Of a DNA stretch of 61,884 nucleotides, positions 43,466 through 52,261 are shown piece after piece. The stretch lies in NCBI GenBank assembly GCA_948616985.1, contig CAPGDO010000011.1:1-61884 (forward strand), given 5' to 3'. The DNA is from MGBC163016 sp910588905 (GTDB lineage: Bacteria; Actinomycetota; Coriobacteriia; Coriobacteriales; Eggerthellaceae). Position 1 is the first letter of the stretch. Every line of letters begins with the position of its first letter. The position numbers and the translations under genes are program-made. The notes under the pieces were generated by a model, which ran no database searches, had not been told where the DNA came from, and worked only from the letters and a program-made list of their open reading frames with translations.

Positions 43466-44629
43466 GACGAGGCTGCAGATAGCGCTGAAGATGAGCTCTT
43501 CCCCTTCGGACGTGCTGTTCCATTCTGCCGTGAAGGGCTCCAAGGGCACGGTGAACCCTGCCTCCTTCAGCACGGCGCTTATCTCTTGCTGGCCCGCTTC
43601 GGACCATCCGTAGGAACCGAAGGCGATACCCGTCCGGCCTTTGGGAGCCAAGCCCTTGAGGTAGGTCAGGAAGCGGCCTGCCTCGGGGAGCACGGTCATG
43701 TTCTGACAGGATGACCCTACCGCCACATACTGAGCATCCATCACCTGATCCATGATGTCCGAGATGTCTGACACCTTCAGATCATAGAGGCGCACGCTGA
43801 TGCCTTGGGATGCGAATGCCTCCGCAATGGCCCGGGCCATGCGCTCCGTGGAACCATACATGGAAGCGTAGGCCACCACCGCGGAGGAGGTAGGCTTGAG
43901 CTGGCACCAGGTTTCGTAGGCCTCTAGGATAGCCGGGATCTGGCTGCGCCAGATGAGCCCGTGGGAGGGAGCGATCATATCCAGACTGAGCCCCTTCACC
44001 GCGGCCACCGCCTTCGCCGTTTGCTTCGCGAAGGGCATGATGATGTTCGCGAAGTACTTCTTGGCGCAGGAGAAGAGCAGGCTGCGGTCCACCTCGTCGT
44101 CGAAGCGCTCAGAGGTGGCCAGGAACTGTCCGAAGGCATCATTGGAGAAGAGGATCTTGTCTTCGGGGGCATAGGTGACCATGTTATCCGGCCAATGGAC
44201 CATGGGTGTTTGGACGAACTGCAAAGTGCGCTGGCCGATGCTGAGGCTATCCCCTGTCTTCATGGGGATCAGCTCATGGGCATCTCCCAGGTACGTCTTC
44301 AGTATCTTGCATCCTTGAGGGGACGCGATGACCTTCGCCTGGGGAGCCTTCGCCAAGACCTGCCGCAAGGCGCCCTCGTGGTCTTTCTCCGCATGATTGG
44401 ATACGAGGTATTCTATGCGAGAAGGGTCCACAACGCTGGCAACGCGCTCCAGGAGCTCTGGCCAATAGCTCTCCGAACAGGTGTCTATCAGCGTGATGTG
44501 CTCATCCATGATGAGGTAAGCGTTGTTGGTAGACCCATAGGGCATGGAGAACCCATGGATAGAGCGCTCATTCCATTCCAGAACACCCACCCACCAGATG
44601 CCCGGCTTGATCTCAAGGGCTTTGAACAT
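43436..44629 (-). CDS. FprA-type flavodiiron protein (oxygen/NO reductase)
   Basis: A 397-residue A-type flavoprotein. The N-terminal metallo-beta-lactamase-like domain carries the diiron ligands in SNHAEKDHEG, TPMVHWPDNMVTY and IAPSHGLIWR; the C-terminal flavodoxin domain begins with AVVAYASMYGSTERMARAI (FMN phosphate loop) and includes VGSSCQN and GSYGWSEAG. Such enzymes reduce O2 to water (or NO to N2O) using electrons from rubredoxin, protecting anaerobes. ATG at 44629 follows a strong AAGGAGG. The rubredoxin gene lies immediately upstream on the same strand with a hairpin between. The product is cytoplasmic. Confidence 0.92.
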   Translation of the reverse strand: MFKALEIKPGIWWVGVLEWNERSIHGFSMPYGSTNNAYLIMDEHITLIDTCSESYWPELLERVASVVDPSRIEYLVSNHAEKDHEGALRQVLAKAPQAKVIASPQGCKILKTYLGDAHELIPMKTGDSLSIGQRTLQFVQTPMVHWPDNMVTYAPEDKILFSNDAFGQFLATSERFDDEVDRSLLFSCAKKYFANIIMPFAKQTAKAVAAVKGLSLDMIAPSHGLIWRSQIPAILEAYETWCQLKPTSSAVVAYASMYGSTERMARAIAEAFASQGISVRLYDLKVSDISDIMDQVMDAQYVAVGSSCQNMTVLPEAGRFLTYLKGLAPKGRTGIAFGSYGWSEAGQQEISAVLKEAGFTVPLEPFTAEWNSTSEGEELIFSAICSLVSEQAEELEP

Positions 44630-44673
44630 GAGGACCTCCTTGCCGCTCAGGACCCGATGACCGCTTGCATACA

Positions 44674-44705
44674 GATTCCCCGCGGCCATGCAGCCGCGGG
44701 GAATC
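44674..44705 (-). terminator. Strong hairpin between rubredoxin and fprA genes
   Basis: GATTCCCCGCGGC and GCCGCGGGGAATC form a perfect 13-base stem with a six-base loop, 28 bases after the rubredoxin stop and 44 bases before the fprA start. There is no long T-run, so it is probably a partial terminator or stability hairpin that sets a higher level of rubredoxin than of FprA. Confidence 0.65.
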
Positions 44706-44733
44706 TCCCTAGATCCTATTCTAGCTTCTCTCG

Positions 44734-44895
44734 TTAATCCATCGGAGAGAAATCATCCTTGCCCACGCCGCAGAGCGGGCAGACCCAATCATCCGGGATA
44801 TCCTCGAAGGGAGTGCCCGGAGCGATGCCGCCATCCGGATCGCCGATAGCCGGGTCATAGATGTATCCACAGATGTCGCACACATACTTTCCCAT
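44734..44895 (-). CDS. Rubredoxin
   Basis: A 53-residue electron carrier with both iron-binding loops, YVCDICGYIYDPAIG and WVCPLCGVGKDDF, so the four Cys ligands are intact. The sequence ends in the usual acidic SPMD. ATG at 44895 has GGAAAGGAG upstream; a longer open frame starting at 44991 has a non-rubredoxin extension and no support. It should pass electrons to the FprA protein encoded next to it, forming an O2-scavenging pair. It is separated from the acyl-CoA synthetase gene by about 200 bases in which I see no feature. Confidence 0.93.
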   Translation of the reverse strand: MGKYVCDICGYIYDPAIGDPDGGIAPGTPFEDIPDDWVCPLCGVGKDDFSPMD

Positions 44896-45094
44896 GGTTG
44901 CTCCTTTCCACAGAGCCCATTCGCCAGGCTCTTCCGCAAAGCCATGCTTGCTGTACCCAGCATGAACCAAGGACACGGCCGCTGACCGCACAGCAGCCAG
45001 CCGTTAGGAAAGCGTCAGGGGCATCTTGGGGAGCCGTTACGCCTGCTCCCTATCGGGGGCTGCACCCAGGCTCGTGCCCGCGCGGCCAGCCCGG

Positions 45095-46771
45095 TCAGTC
45101 GTTGATGCCGTCTTCGTTGCGGATCTGCTTGCGCTTGATCTTGCCACCGATGGTCTTCGGCAGATCGTCTACGAATTCCACGATCCGCGGATACTTGTAG
45201 GGAGCGGTGGTGTGCTTGACATGGTCTTGCAGCTCCTTCACCAGCTCCTCTGAGGGTTCATAGCCCTCCGCCAGGATGACCGACGCTTTCACCACCTTGC
45301 CGCGGACCGGGTCAGGAGCGGCGGTCACCGCGCATTCCACCACGGCAGGATGCTCGATGAGCGCGCTTTCCACTTCGAAGGGGCCGATGCGATAGCCAGA
45401 GCATTTGATGACATCGTCATTGCGTCCCACGAAGAAGCAGTAGCCATCGGAGTCACGCCAAGCCATGTCATGGAGGTTGTACACATCCCCGCCCACGGCA
45501 GCCTGGGTGGCCTCTGGATTGTTGTAGTAGCCCACGAACAGTCCCGGCGGGTAGCTCTCCTTGAGCCCGGTGACGCAAATGGCTCCCTCTTCGCCATCAG
45601 GCACTTCCACCCCGTCATCATCCAGCAACTTGACGTTCAAGAGCGGTGAGGGCTTGCCCATGGAACCGGGCCTGGGCTCCAGCCAGGGGAAAGTTGCCAA
45701 GAGCACGGGACCTTCTGTCTGACCGAAGCCCTCGCGGATCTTCTTGCCCGTAAGGCGCTCCCATTGGATGGTCACTTCCGCATTCAAGGGCTCACCAGCC
45801 GTGGCGAAGTTCTGAACGCTGGACAGGTCGTAGGCCGCCACATCCTCTTGCAGCATGAAACGATACATGGTGGGTGGCGCGCAGAAGGTGGTCAGCCGGT
45901 AGTCCTGGATCTTCTGGAGCAGCTTCGTCGGAACGAACTTATCCATGTCGTAAGCGAAGATCGTGGCACCGCATATCCACTGGCCGTAGATCTTCCCCCA
46001 GCCGAACTTAGCCCAGCCCGAATCCGTCACACTCATATGCAGCTGATCCTCCTGGACCTGCTGCCAATATCTTGCCGTGATGATGTGGCCCAGGGGATGG
46101 GCGAAGGCGTGCTCGACCGCCTTGGCGTTGCCGGTGGTGCCGCTGGTGAAGTAGATGAGCATGATGTCCTTGGAGGTGACCCCCGCATCCCCCGTGGGTC
46201 GATCGAAGGCATCGCTCTCAGGCTCGATCATAGCGTCGAAGGAGGTCCAGCCTTCACGCTGGCCCGCCACGATCACCAGATCCTGCAAGGTGGGCACCTG
46301 GGGAAGCGCTCCTTCCACCTGGCTTATCACATAGGGGTCATCCACGCAGACGACAGCCTTCACCTGAGCGCTGTTCACGCGATAGGTCACGTCCTTGGTG
46401 GTCAGCTGCAGAGAAGCGGGGATGATGATGGCCCCTAGCTTCGCCAGCGCCACGGCAACCACCCAGTATTCCCAGCGACGCCGCAGGATGGCCATGACCA
46501 CATCCCCTTTGCCGATGCCCATGCGCTGGAAGGCATTCGCCGCCTTGTTGGAGAGGCGCGAGATGTCCGTGAAGGTGAAGCTGCGCTCCTCCCCTGCATC
46601 GTCCACCCAGAGCAGCGCCCGTTTATCCGGCTCCACCCGGGCCCATTCATCCACCACATCGAAGCCGAAGTTGAACGCCTCGGGTACGTTGATGCGGAAG
46701 TTCTCTCGGAAGTCCTCGTAGGAATCGAATTCGATGCGAGGGCAGTATTGCTTGAGGATATGGTCTGTCAT
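45095..46771 (-). CDS. Medium-chain acyl-CoA synthetase-like AMP-forming ligase
   Basis: A 558-residue ANL-superfamily enzyme. Core motifs: IYFTSGTTGNAKAVEH (ATP loop), AGEPLNAEVTIQWERLTG, GFGQTEGP and the hinge GRNDDVIKCSGYRIGPFEVE, ending in KTIGGKIKRKQIR. The sequence best fits the medium-chain acyl/benzoate-type (MACS) branch, which makes acyl-CoA from an organic acid, CoA and ATP; the acid itself cannot be read from the sequence. The XRE-cupin regulator gene lies 62 bases upstream on the same strand, the usual pairing in anaerobic Actinobacteria, and probably controls it. Confidence 0.9.
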   Translation of the reverse strand: MTDHILKQYCPRIEFDSYEDFRENFRINVPEAFNFGFDVVDEWARVEPDKRALLWVDDAGEERSFTFTDISRLSNKAANAFQRMGIGKGDVVMAILRRRWEYWVVAVALAKLGAIIIPASLQLTTKDVTYRVNSAQVKAVVCVDDPYVISQVEGALPQVPTLQDLVIVAGQREGWTSFDAMIEPESDAFDRPTGDAGVTSKDIMLIYFTSGTTGNAKAVEHAFAHPLGHIITARYWQQVQEDQLHMSVTDSGWAKFGWGKIYGQWICGATIFAYDMDKFVPTKLLQKIQDYRLTTFCAPPTMYRFMLQEDVAAYDLSSVQNFATAGEPLNAEVTIQWERLTGKKIREGFGQTEGPVLLATFPWLEPRPGSMGKPSPLLNVKLLDDDGVEVPDGEEGAICVTGLKESYPPGLFVGYYNNPEATQAAVGGDVYNLHDMAWRDSDGYCFFVGRNDDVIKCSGYRIGPFEVESALIEHPAVVECAVTAAPDPVRGKVVKASVILAEGYEPSEELVKELQDHVKHTTAPYKYPRIVEFVDDLPKTIGGKIKRKQIRNEDGIND

Positions 46772-46833
46772 AGCGTGATCTATCGTCCTTCGTGAGCGTT
46801 GGTGCAGGCAAGATGCGAAGAGTCGGCCATCTC

Positions 46834-47385
46834 CTATTCGGCGATGACCGTGATGAACTTGGCTACGGAATCACCGTGACACCGTTGCCCATGGGGGATC
46901 TCCGGATTGAAGTAGATGCTATCCCATTCGTTCAGGATGATCTCCCTATCCCCCACGGTCACCGCCACGGACCCTTCAACGACGAAGTTGAATTCCTGTC
47001 CGCGATGGGTGATGAGCTCAGCGGGATCATCGGAAGGGTCGAGGATGACCATCAGAGGCTGCATGATCTTGTTCTGATAGCGCCAGGCCATGTCCTCGAA
47101 ATGATAGGCCGGATGGCGGTCGACCACCTTGCCTTCGCCACGCCTGACCACGTGATAGGTATCCAGCTTGGCCGACTTGCCCGTGAGCACCTCGGTCATA
47201 TCCACGCCGAACTTGCGCGCGATGTGATACACCACTGAGATGGGAACATCCGCCCCCTGCTCTTCCCACTGCCGGTACGCCGCAACGTCCACGCCCAGAT
47301 CCTGAGCAAGCTCCTCTTGGGTGACGTCGCAGGCCTCGCGAAGCCCCTTGATGCGCAGGCCTATCTCTTTGAGATCCTCTTCCAT
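46834..47385 (-). CDS. XRE-family regulator with cupin sensor domain
   Basis: A 183-residue transcription factor. Residues 8-65 form an XRE helix-turn-helix (IGLRIKGLREACDVTQEELAQ, followed by YRQWEEQGADVPISVVYHIA); residues about 110-180 are a cupin (HRGQEFNFVVEGSVAVTVGD, FNPEIPHGQRC). Such proteins sense a small molecule, often an amino or carboxylic acid, and control a neighbouring enzyme gene. It lies directly upstream of the acyl-CoA synthetase. Two direct repeats in its promoter are candidate operators for autoregulation. Confidence 0.9.
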   Translation of the reverse strand: MEEDLKEIGLRIKGLREACDVTQEELAQDLGVDVAAYRQWEEQGADVPISVVYHIARKFGVDMTEVLTGKSAKLDTYHVVRRGEGKVVDRHPAYHFEDMAWRYQNKIMQPLMVILDPSDDPAELITHRGQEFNFVVEGSVAVTVGDREIILNEWDSIYFNPEIPHGQRCHGDSVAKFITVIAE

Positions 47386-47546
47386 GGGACCGCTTCCTCT
47401 TGTTCGCCTTCGGGATAGAGAGCGATTCTAGCAAAACATCCTCCGCCGAAACAAAAGCGAAACATCCCCTGCGGGCGAAACCCTAGCCGAAGAGGGAATA
47501 TCCCCTCGGGAGGCGCCTTCTCCTCAGGGAAACCTGACAATGGGGA
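47386..47546 (-). promoter_or_regulatory. Promoter and direct-repeat operator for the XRE-cupin gene
   Basis: A minus-strand extended -10 (TGC-TAGAAT, 47425-47430) with TTGTTT (47449-47454) at 18 bases is seen about 40 bases before the XRE gene. The 11-mer GGATGTTT(C/T)GC occurs twice, with AAACATCC cores at plus-strand 47434-47441 and 47460-47467, 26 bases apart, bracketing the -35. At about 47487-47512 an imperfect GAGGG/CCCTC hairpin may end the upstream hemolysin III transcript. Confidence 0.5.
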
Positions 47547-48230
47547 CTACAGCACGAAGAAGAAGATGGAAAAGAAGTGCAGGATAGACCCGGCCAGCAC
47601 GAACAGATGGAAGACCGAGTGCATATAGCGCACCTTCTTGAAGATGTAGAAGACGGCCCCGCAGGTGTAGCTCAGGCCACCAGCCACCAGCAGCCAGAAC
47701 CCTACCGGATCCATGAGGGAGAAGAGCGACGGCACGAAGGCGACGATGCACCAGCCCATGGCCACATAGATCACCGCCGATACCCAGCGAGGGCGGAATG
47801 TCCAGAAGGCTTCGAAGATGATGCCCAGAAGCGCCATGGCCCAGATGCCGATGATGAGCCAGAGGCCACCGACGGGCCAAAGGGTTATCAAGCAGTAGGG
47901 CGTATAGGTGCCCGCGATGAGCAGGTATATGCCGCTATGATCCAGCACCTTGAAGACGCGCTTGGCCCCTTCCGGCGCAAGGGCGTGATAGAGCGTGGAC
48001 ATCAGGTATTCCAGGAGCAACGCGATGCCATAGACCAAGGCCGCCGCAAGATAGACCCCTGCACCATCCCCCACTGCCCGCACGATCAGGAGCACGAGAG
48101 CGGCGATGGCAAGGCCCGCGCCGATGCCGTGGGTGATGGCGTTGGCTATCTCCTCCCCTAAGGTGTACTGACGGGCCGCCTGTTGTTGGCTGGTGACACG
48201 GAAGCTGCCCATCGCCCGTTCGCCTGTCAT
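47547..48230 (-). CDS. Hemolysin III/PAQR-family membrane protein
   Basis: A 227-residue seven-helix membrane protein. Family marks are GEEIANAITHGIGAGLAIAA, LMSTLYHAL, KVLDHSGIYLLIAGTYTPYC and HSVFHLFVLAGSILHF, whose Ser/Asp/His residues form the proposed metal site of the PAQR/HlyIII fold. Despite the name, these proteins are better viewed as conserved membrane hydrolase-like or lipid-homeostasis proteins; haemolysis should not be assumed. It starts two bases after the lysS stop, suggesting one transcript; the ribosome site is weak and a start at the ATG six codons later (MGSF) is possible. Confidence 0.88.
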   Translation of the reverse strand: MTGERAMGSFRVTSQQQAARQYTLGEEIANAITHGIGAGLAIAALVLLIVRAVGDGAGVYLAAALVYGIALLLEYLMSTLYHALAPEGAKRVFKVLDHSGIYLLIAGTYTPYCLITLWPVGGLWLIIGIWAMALLGIIFEAFWTFRPRWVSAVIYVAMGWCIVAFVPSLFSLMDPVGFWLLVAGGLSYTCGAVFYIFKKVRYMHSVFHLFVLAGSILHFFSIFFFVL

Positions 48231-48232
48231 GG

Positions 48233-50167
48233 CTAGTAGAGCTTCGCCCCGGCGGGGATGTGGTCATCCACCATGAGCAGGTTCAAGCGCTCCTCCGGTT
48301 CGCCGTCTTCGCCAGGAACCTCGTGGATGGCGGAGAGCAGCATACCTTCGGATGCCACGCCCATCATCTTGCGCGGCGGCAGATTGGTGATGGCGATGAG
48401 CGTCTTGCCCACCAGCTCTTCCGGTTCATAGTAGGCATGGATGCCTGACAGGATGGTGCGCTCTTCGCCCGAGCCGTCATCCAGCGTGAACTGGAGCAGC
48501 TTCTTGGACTTCGGCACTGCTTCGCAAGCCAGCACCTTCACTGCGCGGAAGTCGGACCGGCTGAACGTGTCGAAATCCACCTCCTCTTCGAAGAGGGGCT
48601 CGATGACCACGTTGGAGAAGTCCACGGCAGGCGCAGCTTCTGATGCCGAAGGTGCCACAGAGGCCGTCCCCTGACAGGATTCATCCCGCATATGAGGGAA
48701 GAGGAGCACGTCGCGGATGGTGGGCGCGTCGGTCAGCAGCATGGTCAGCCGGTCGATGCCGATGCCCACGCCGCCAGCCGGAGGCATGCCGTACTCCAGG
48801 GCGCGGATGTAGTCAGCGTCGAAGCCCATGGCCTCGTCGTCGCCCATGTCCTTCGCCTTGACCTGGGCCATGAAGCGCTCGGCCTGGTCTACCGGATCGT
48901 TCAGTTCCGTGAAGGCGTTGGCATATTCATGACCGCAGATGAACAGCTCGAAGCGCTGGGTGAGCTCTGGGTTCTCAGGATGCTTCTTCGCCAACGGGCT
49001 GACCTCCAGCGGGTGGTCTATGACGAAGGTGGGCTGGATGAGCTTCTCCTCTGCCACGGCCTCGAACACCTCGGCGATCAGCTTGCCCTTGCCCCAGGCA
49101 TCGTCAGCCTTGCCGCCATTGCGCTCGAGGATGGCCACCAGCTCCTCGCGACTGCGGGAGAAGTCAACGGGTTCACCGGCCCCTTCGGTAGCCAGCTCTA
49201 TCATAGAGGCCACGCGCCAATCCCCCGAGAGGTCGATGGCGGTGCCCTGGTAGGCCACCTGCAAGCTGCCGCAGGCTGCCTGCGCAGCCGCCTGGATGCA
49301 CCCTTGGGTGAGGCGGATCATGGAGTTCAGGTCTCCGAAGGCCTCGTAGGCCTCCATGGTGGTGAATTCCGGGTTATGGTACGGGTCCATGCCCTCATTG
49401 CGGAAGATGCGGCCCATCTCGAACACCTTCGGGAAGCCACCCACGATCAGGCGCTTGAGCGGCAGCTCCGTAGCGATGCGCAGGTAGTAATCCCGATCGA
49501 GCGCATTGAAATGGGTGATGAAGGGCTTCGCGTTGGCGCCGCCAATAATGGGGCTCAGGAACGGCGTCTCCACCTCATAGTACCCCTCATCCTCCATGTA
49601 GCGGCGGATGGCGGAGATGATCTTGAAACGCTTCTGGAACGTCTCGCGCACCTCCGGATTCATGACCAGGTCCACATAGCGCTGGCGATAGCGCGTCTCC
49701 TTGTCTTGCAGACCATGGAACTTCTCAGGGAGCGGGCGCAGGCTCTTGGACATCAGCTCGAAGGACGTGACAGCCACAGAGAGCTGGCCCCGACGCGTGC
49801 GCATCATGGTGCCGAAGACAGCCAGCCAGTCTCCCACATCCAGGTCCTTCAGCTCTTCGAAGGCCTCTTCGCCGAGCGCATCGATGCGGCAGAACAACTG
49901 GATGGTGCCCGTGGGATCCATGAGCTCCAGGAAAGCCACCTTACCCTGGACGCGCCTTGCCATGATGCGGCCAGCGATAGCCACCTCATCTTCGGTGTCT
50001 TGACCGTCTTCCAGATGAGCGTACTGCTCATCCAGCTGCGCCACGGTATGGGTGGCGGTGAAGGCATGGCCGTAAGGATCGCGTCCGGCATCGATGAGCG
50101 CCTGACGCTTGGCGCGACGCACCTCGATGGGATCATCTTCGATGATGGCGATGGTCTCTTCAGTCAT
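48233..50167 (-). CDS. lysS: Lysyl-tRNA synthetase (class II) fused to a C-terminal tRNA-binding domain
   Basis: A 644-residue protein. Residues 1-510 are a class II LysRS: OB-fold anticodon domain (VAIAGRIMARRVQGKVAFLE), motif 2 FEMGRIFRNEGMDP and motif 3 GVGIGIDRLTMLLTD. A Ser/Ala-rich linker is followed by an extra domain (about 540-644) with SDFRAVKVLACEAVPKSKKL, TILSGIHAYYEPEELVGK and NLPPRKMMGVASEGMLLSA, the EMAP-II/Trbp111-type tRNA-binding fold otherwise found at the end of MetRS or TyrRS. Bacterial LysRS is usually about 500 residues, so this is an unusual fusion that should raise tRNA affinity. Start overlaps the upstream transporter by eight bases. Confidence 0.93.
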   Translation of the reverse strand: MTEETIAIIEDDPIEVRRAKRQALIDAGRDPYGHAFTATHTVAQLDEQYAHLEDGQDTEDEVAIAGRIMARRVQGKVAFLELMDPTGTIQLFCRIDALGEEAFEELKDLDVGDWLAVFGTMMRTRRGQLSVAVTSFELMSKSLRPLPEKFHGLQDKETRYRQRYVDLVMNPEVRETFQKRFKIISAIRRYMEDEGYYEVETPFLSPIIGGANAKPFITHFNALDRDYYLRIATELPLKRLIVGGFPKVFEMGRIFRNEGMDPYHNPEFTTMEAYEAFGDLNSMIRLTQGCIQAAAQAACGSLQVAYQGTAIDLSGDWRVASMIELATEGAGEPVDFSRSREELVAILERNGGKADDAWGKGKLIAEVFEAVAEEKLIQPTFVIDHPLEVSPLAKKHPENPELTQRFELFICGHEYANAFTELNDPVDQAERFMAQVKAKDMGDDEAMGFDADYIRALEYGMPPAGGVGIGIDRLTMLLTDAPTIRDVLLFPHMRDESCQGTASVAPSASEAAPAVDFSNVVIEPLFEEEVDFDTFSRSDFRAVKVLACEAVPKSKKLLQFTLDDGSGEERTILSGIHAYYEPEELVGKTLIAITNLPPRKMMGVASEGMLLSAIHEVPGEDGEPEERLNLLMVDDHIPAGAKLY

Positions 50168-51305
50168 GTTCTGTCCTCTTCGTTCTCTTCTCTAGGATGT
50201 TGCGGATGTTCTTGATGACCATGAAGATAAGCAGTACAGCACCAATGTAGCCGTTGAGCACGTAGATCACGTTCACGAGCATCCGATACGGGAAGAACAG
50301 CCCGATGATGAGGCCCGCGACCCCCAAACCGATGGCCAGCAGCCGAAAGCGCGGCGTGCCCTCTTTCGCGAAACGCGCAACCGGATTATAGAGCAAGGGA
50401 ACGGCGGTGGCGCAGATGCCGATGAATACGACGATGGCATAGACCAGTGAGAGCGGAGGCCATATCTTCTGAGCGAGGATGAGATTGGGGATGGGCGCAT
50501 TCCAGACGAACAGCCCCTCTTCGCCCGTATTGATGTTGGCCACCTGGGCCATGAAGATGATGGCGATAGCAGCGCAGATAGCCAGCGTGGCGATGACGAT
50601 GCCCGCATCCAGGCTCTTGCGATCGTTCTTCGCTCCAAGCAACGTCATGAAGCTAGCGAACCACAGCAGGACGAATCCTGCATAGGAGAGGCCCGATATC
50701 AGCCAGTTGTCCCCAGCCTTCACGATCCCTTCGCCATCTTGAGCCCCTACCAAGCTGTTGCTTGCGATAGCCGCGAGGCCTTCCGATATATGAGACCAAT
50801 CCATCACCAGGACGATGATACCCACCGCAACGAAGAACGCGATCTTGATGGGGCCGATGATGCCGATGATATCCACCAGCTTGCTGAGCCCCAGGCTGAC
50901 GATCAGCACGACGATGGCCGTGAGCAACACGCCACCCACCCACTCCGGGATGCCGAAGCCTTGGGTCATCGTAGAGGACGCTCCGCCCACCATGACGAAG
51001 AACGACATATAGCAGAAGACCGTGGAGTAGTAATCGAAGAAGGTGCCCAGATACTTACCGCAATAGTAGCGGTAGATATCGTTGCCCACCTCATACTTCT
51101 CCCGGTGTCCCACTCGTGCGAAGTTGAAGTTGTAGTACATGAAGATCACCGCGAATACGGCGATGACCAGAAAACCGCCTAGCCCATAGGCGGAGAAGTA
51201 CTGCACAAGCTCTTGGCCGGTGGCGAAGCCGGACCCTATCACCAGCGCGATGATGGCGCCAGCCAGGATGAAGGCCCTCTTCAGGCTGAAGCCACCGTTA
51301 CCCAT
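50160..51305 (-). CDS. YkvI-like membrane transporter
   Basis: A 381-residue protein with ten or more hydrophobic helices. The N-terminal AFILAGAIIALVIGSGFATG with QELVQYFSAYG and the later VLLWFASFMTLLGAKNDRKS match the YkvI-type family, distant relatives of sodium-coupled amino acid transporters (APC/LeuT fold) of unknown substrate. ATG at 51305 follows AGCTTTCC weakly; the end overlaps the lysS start by eight bases, and greA lies 15 bases upstream. It is probably transcribed with greA and lysS. A link to lysine is tempting from its neighbour but unproven. Confidence 0.82.
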   Translation of the reverse strand: MGNGGFSLKRAFILAGAIIALVIGSGFATGQELVQYFSAYGLGGFLVIAVFAVIFMYYNFNFARVGHREKYEVGNDIYRYYCGKYLGTFFDYYSTVFCYMSFFVMVGGASSTMTQGFGIPEWVGGVLLTAIVVLIVSLGLSKLVDIIGIIGPIKIAFFVAVGIIVLVMDWSHISEGLAAIASNSLVGAQDGEGIVKAGDNWLISGLSYAGFVLLWFASFMTLLGAKNDRKSLDAGIVIATLAICAAIAIIFMAQVANINTGEEGLFVWNAPIPNLILAQKIWPPLSLVYAIVVFIGICATAVPLLYNPVARFAKEGTPRFRLLAIGLGVAGLIIGLFFPYRMLVNVIYVLNGYIGAVLLIFMVIKNIRNILEKRTKRTEHD

Positions 51306-51320
51306 GGAAAGCTCTGGGTC

Positions 51321-51791
51321 CTAGTGCTCTATCTTCAGGATCTCGATCTGGGTCTCACGGCCTGTGGGGCCGGTAACGGTGAACGTGTCACCCTTCTTAT
51401 GACCCAGGAGAGCCGCCCCTACCGGAGACTCGTTGGAGACCTTGCCGCCATGGGCATCGCTCTCGGCGGCGCCCACGATGGTCAGCACACGCTCCTTGCC
51501 ACCCATGTTCACCGTGACCGTAGCGCCGATGTTCACCTTGGAGGAACGCTTAGGCGTGTTCACCACCGTAGCCTCAGAGAGGATGCGCGTGATCTCAGCG
51601 ATGCGAGCCTCCATCATGCCCTGCTCGTTCTTCGCGTCATCATATTCGGAATTCTCAGAGATATCCCCGAATTCGCGGGCGACCTTGATGCGCTCTCCGA
51701 TCTCAGCGCGCTTCTCGGTCTCAAGATAATGGAGCTCATCCTCGAGCTTCTGACGTCCTTCCGGTGTGAGGATGTAATTGCTGTCTGCCAT
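51321..51791 (-). CDS. greA: Transcription elongation factor GreA
   Basis: A 156-residue RNA polymerase factor that rescues backtracked complexes by stimulating transcript cleavage. The N-terminal coiled coil (YILTPEGRQKLEDELHYLE ... REFGDISENSEYDDAKNEQ, with the tip acidic residues Asp/Glu) and the C-terminal FKBP-like domain (ESPVGAALLGHKKGDTFTV) are complete. ATG at 51791 has AAAGGGA upstream; an open frame reaching 51887 is not supported. It sits between tatA (100 bases upstream) and the YkvI-like gene. Confidence 0.94.
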   Translation of the reverse strand: MADSNYILTPEGRQKLEDELHYLETEKRAEIGERIKVAREFGDISENSEYDDAKNEQGMMEARIAEITRILSEATVVNTPKRSSKVNIGATVTVNMGGKERVLTIVGAAESDAHGGKVSNESPVGAALLGHKKGDTFTVTGPTGRETQIEILKIEH

Positions 51792-51890
51792 TGGTTCCCT
51801 TTCAACATCGAAGCACGCTTGGCAAGATGCGAAGCGTGCCCCTGGTTCGTTCGATATGAGTGCGACGGTCTCCCGCCGACGAAGCAAAGG

Positions 51891-52184
51891 CTATTCGGCC
51901 TTCTTCACCACGACCTTCTTGACGGTCTTCTTCGGCGTTGCGCCTTCGGATGCGCTGGTCTGAGCTTCCTTCACAGGCACCTCTTCGACCACTTCCTCTA
52001 TGACCTCTTCCACATCAGAAGCGTCTTCCGCTTCCTTCTTGCCAGCGCCCATGCCATCGCGCAGGCCCTTCACGGTCTTACCCAGCGCATTGCCGAGCTT
52101 CGGAAGGTTCTTCGGCCCGAAGATGAGCAGCACGACAACGAGGATGATCAAAAGCTCGGGAACGCCTAATCCGAGAATCTTCAT
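51891..52184 (-). CDS. tatA: Twin-arginine translocase subunit TatA/E
   Basis: A 97-residue Tat pore protein: short hydrophobic N-terminal helix (LGVPELLIILVVVLLIFG), the FGP hinge with KNLPKLGNALG, an amphipathic helix (TVKGLRDGMG) and a charged Glu/Val/Lys-rich tail. ATG at 52184 follows GGAGG at a good distance; the longer MEAF start at 52196 has a weaker site. No tatC or tatB is adjacent, so the other subunit must be encoded elsewhere. Confidence 0.92.
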   Translation of the reverse strand: MKILGLGVPELLIILVVVLLIFGPKNLPKLGNALGKTVKGLRDGMGAGKKEAEDASDVEEVIEEVVEEVPVKEAQTSASEGATPKKTVKKVVVKKAE

Positions 52185-52261
52185 GAATGCCTCCATATGC
52201 CTTGGATTTCAGTGCGGCAAAGGGTATCACAAACAGCCCTCTGCTGCGAATGGAACCGGTA

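Noticed and set aside
47547..48230. Hemolysin or toxin function for the HlyIII-family protein
   Set aside because: The family is widespread in non-pathogens and the PAQR-type residues suggest a housekeeping membrane enzyme or receptor-like protein.
48692..50215. A 507-residue open frame on the plus strand opposite lysS
   Set aside because: Antisense to a complete LysRS with all motifs; composition is a codon-bias shadow.
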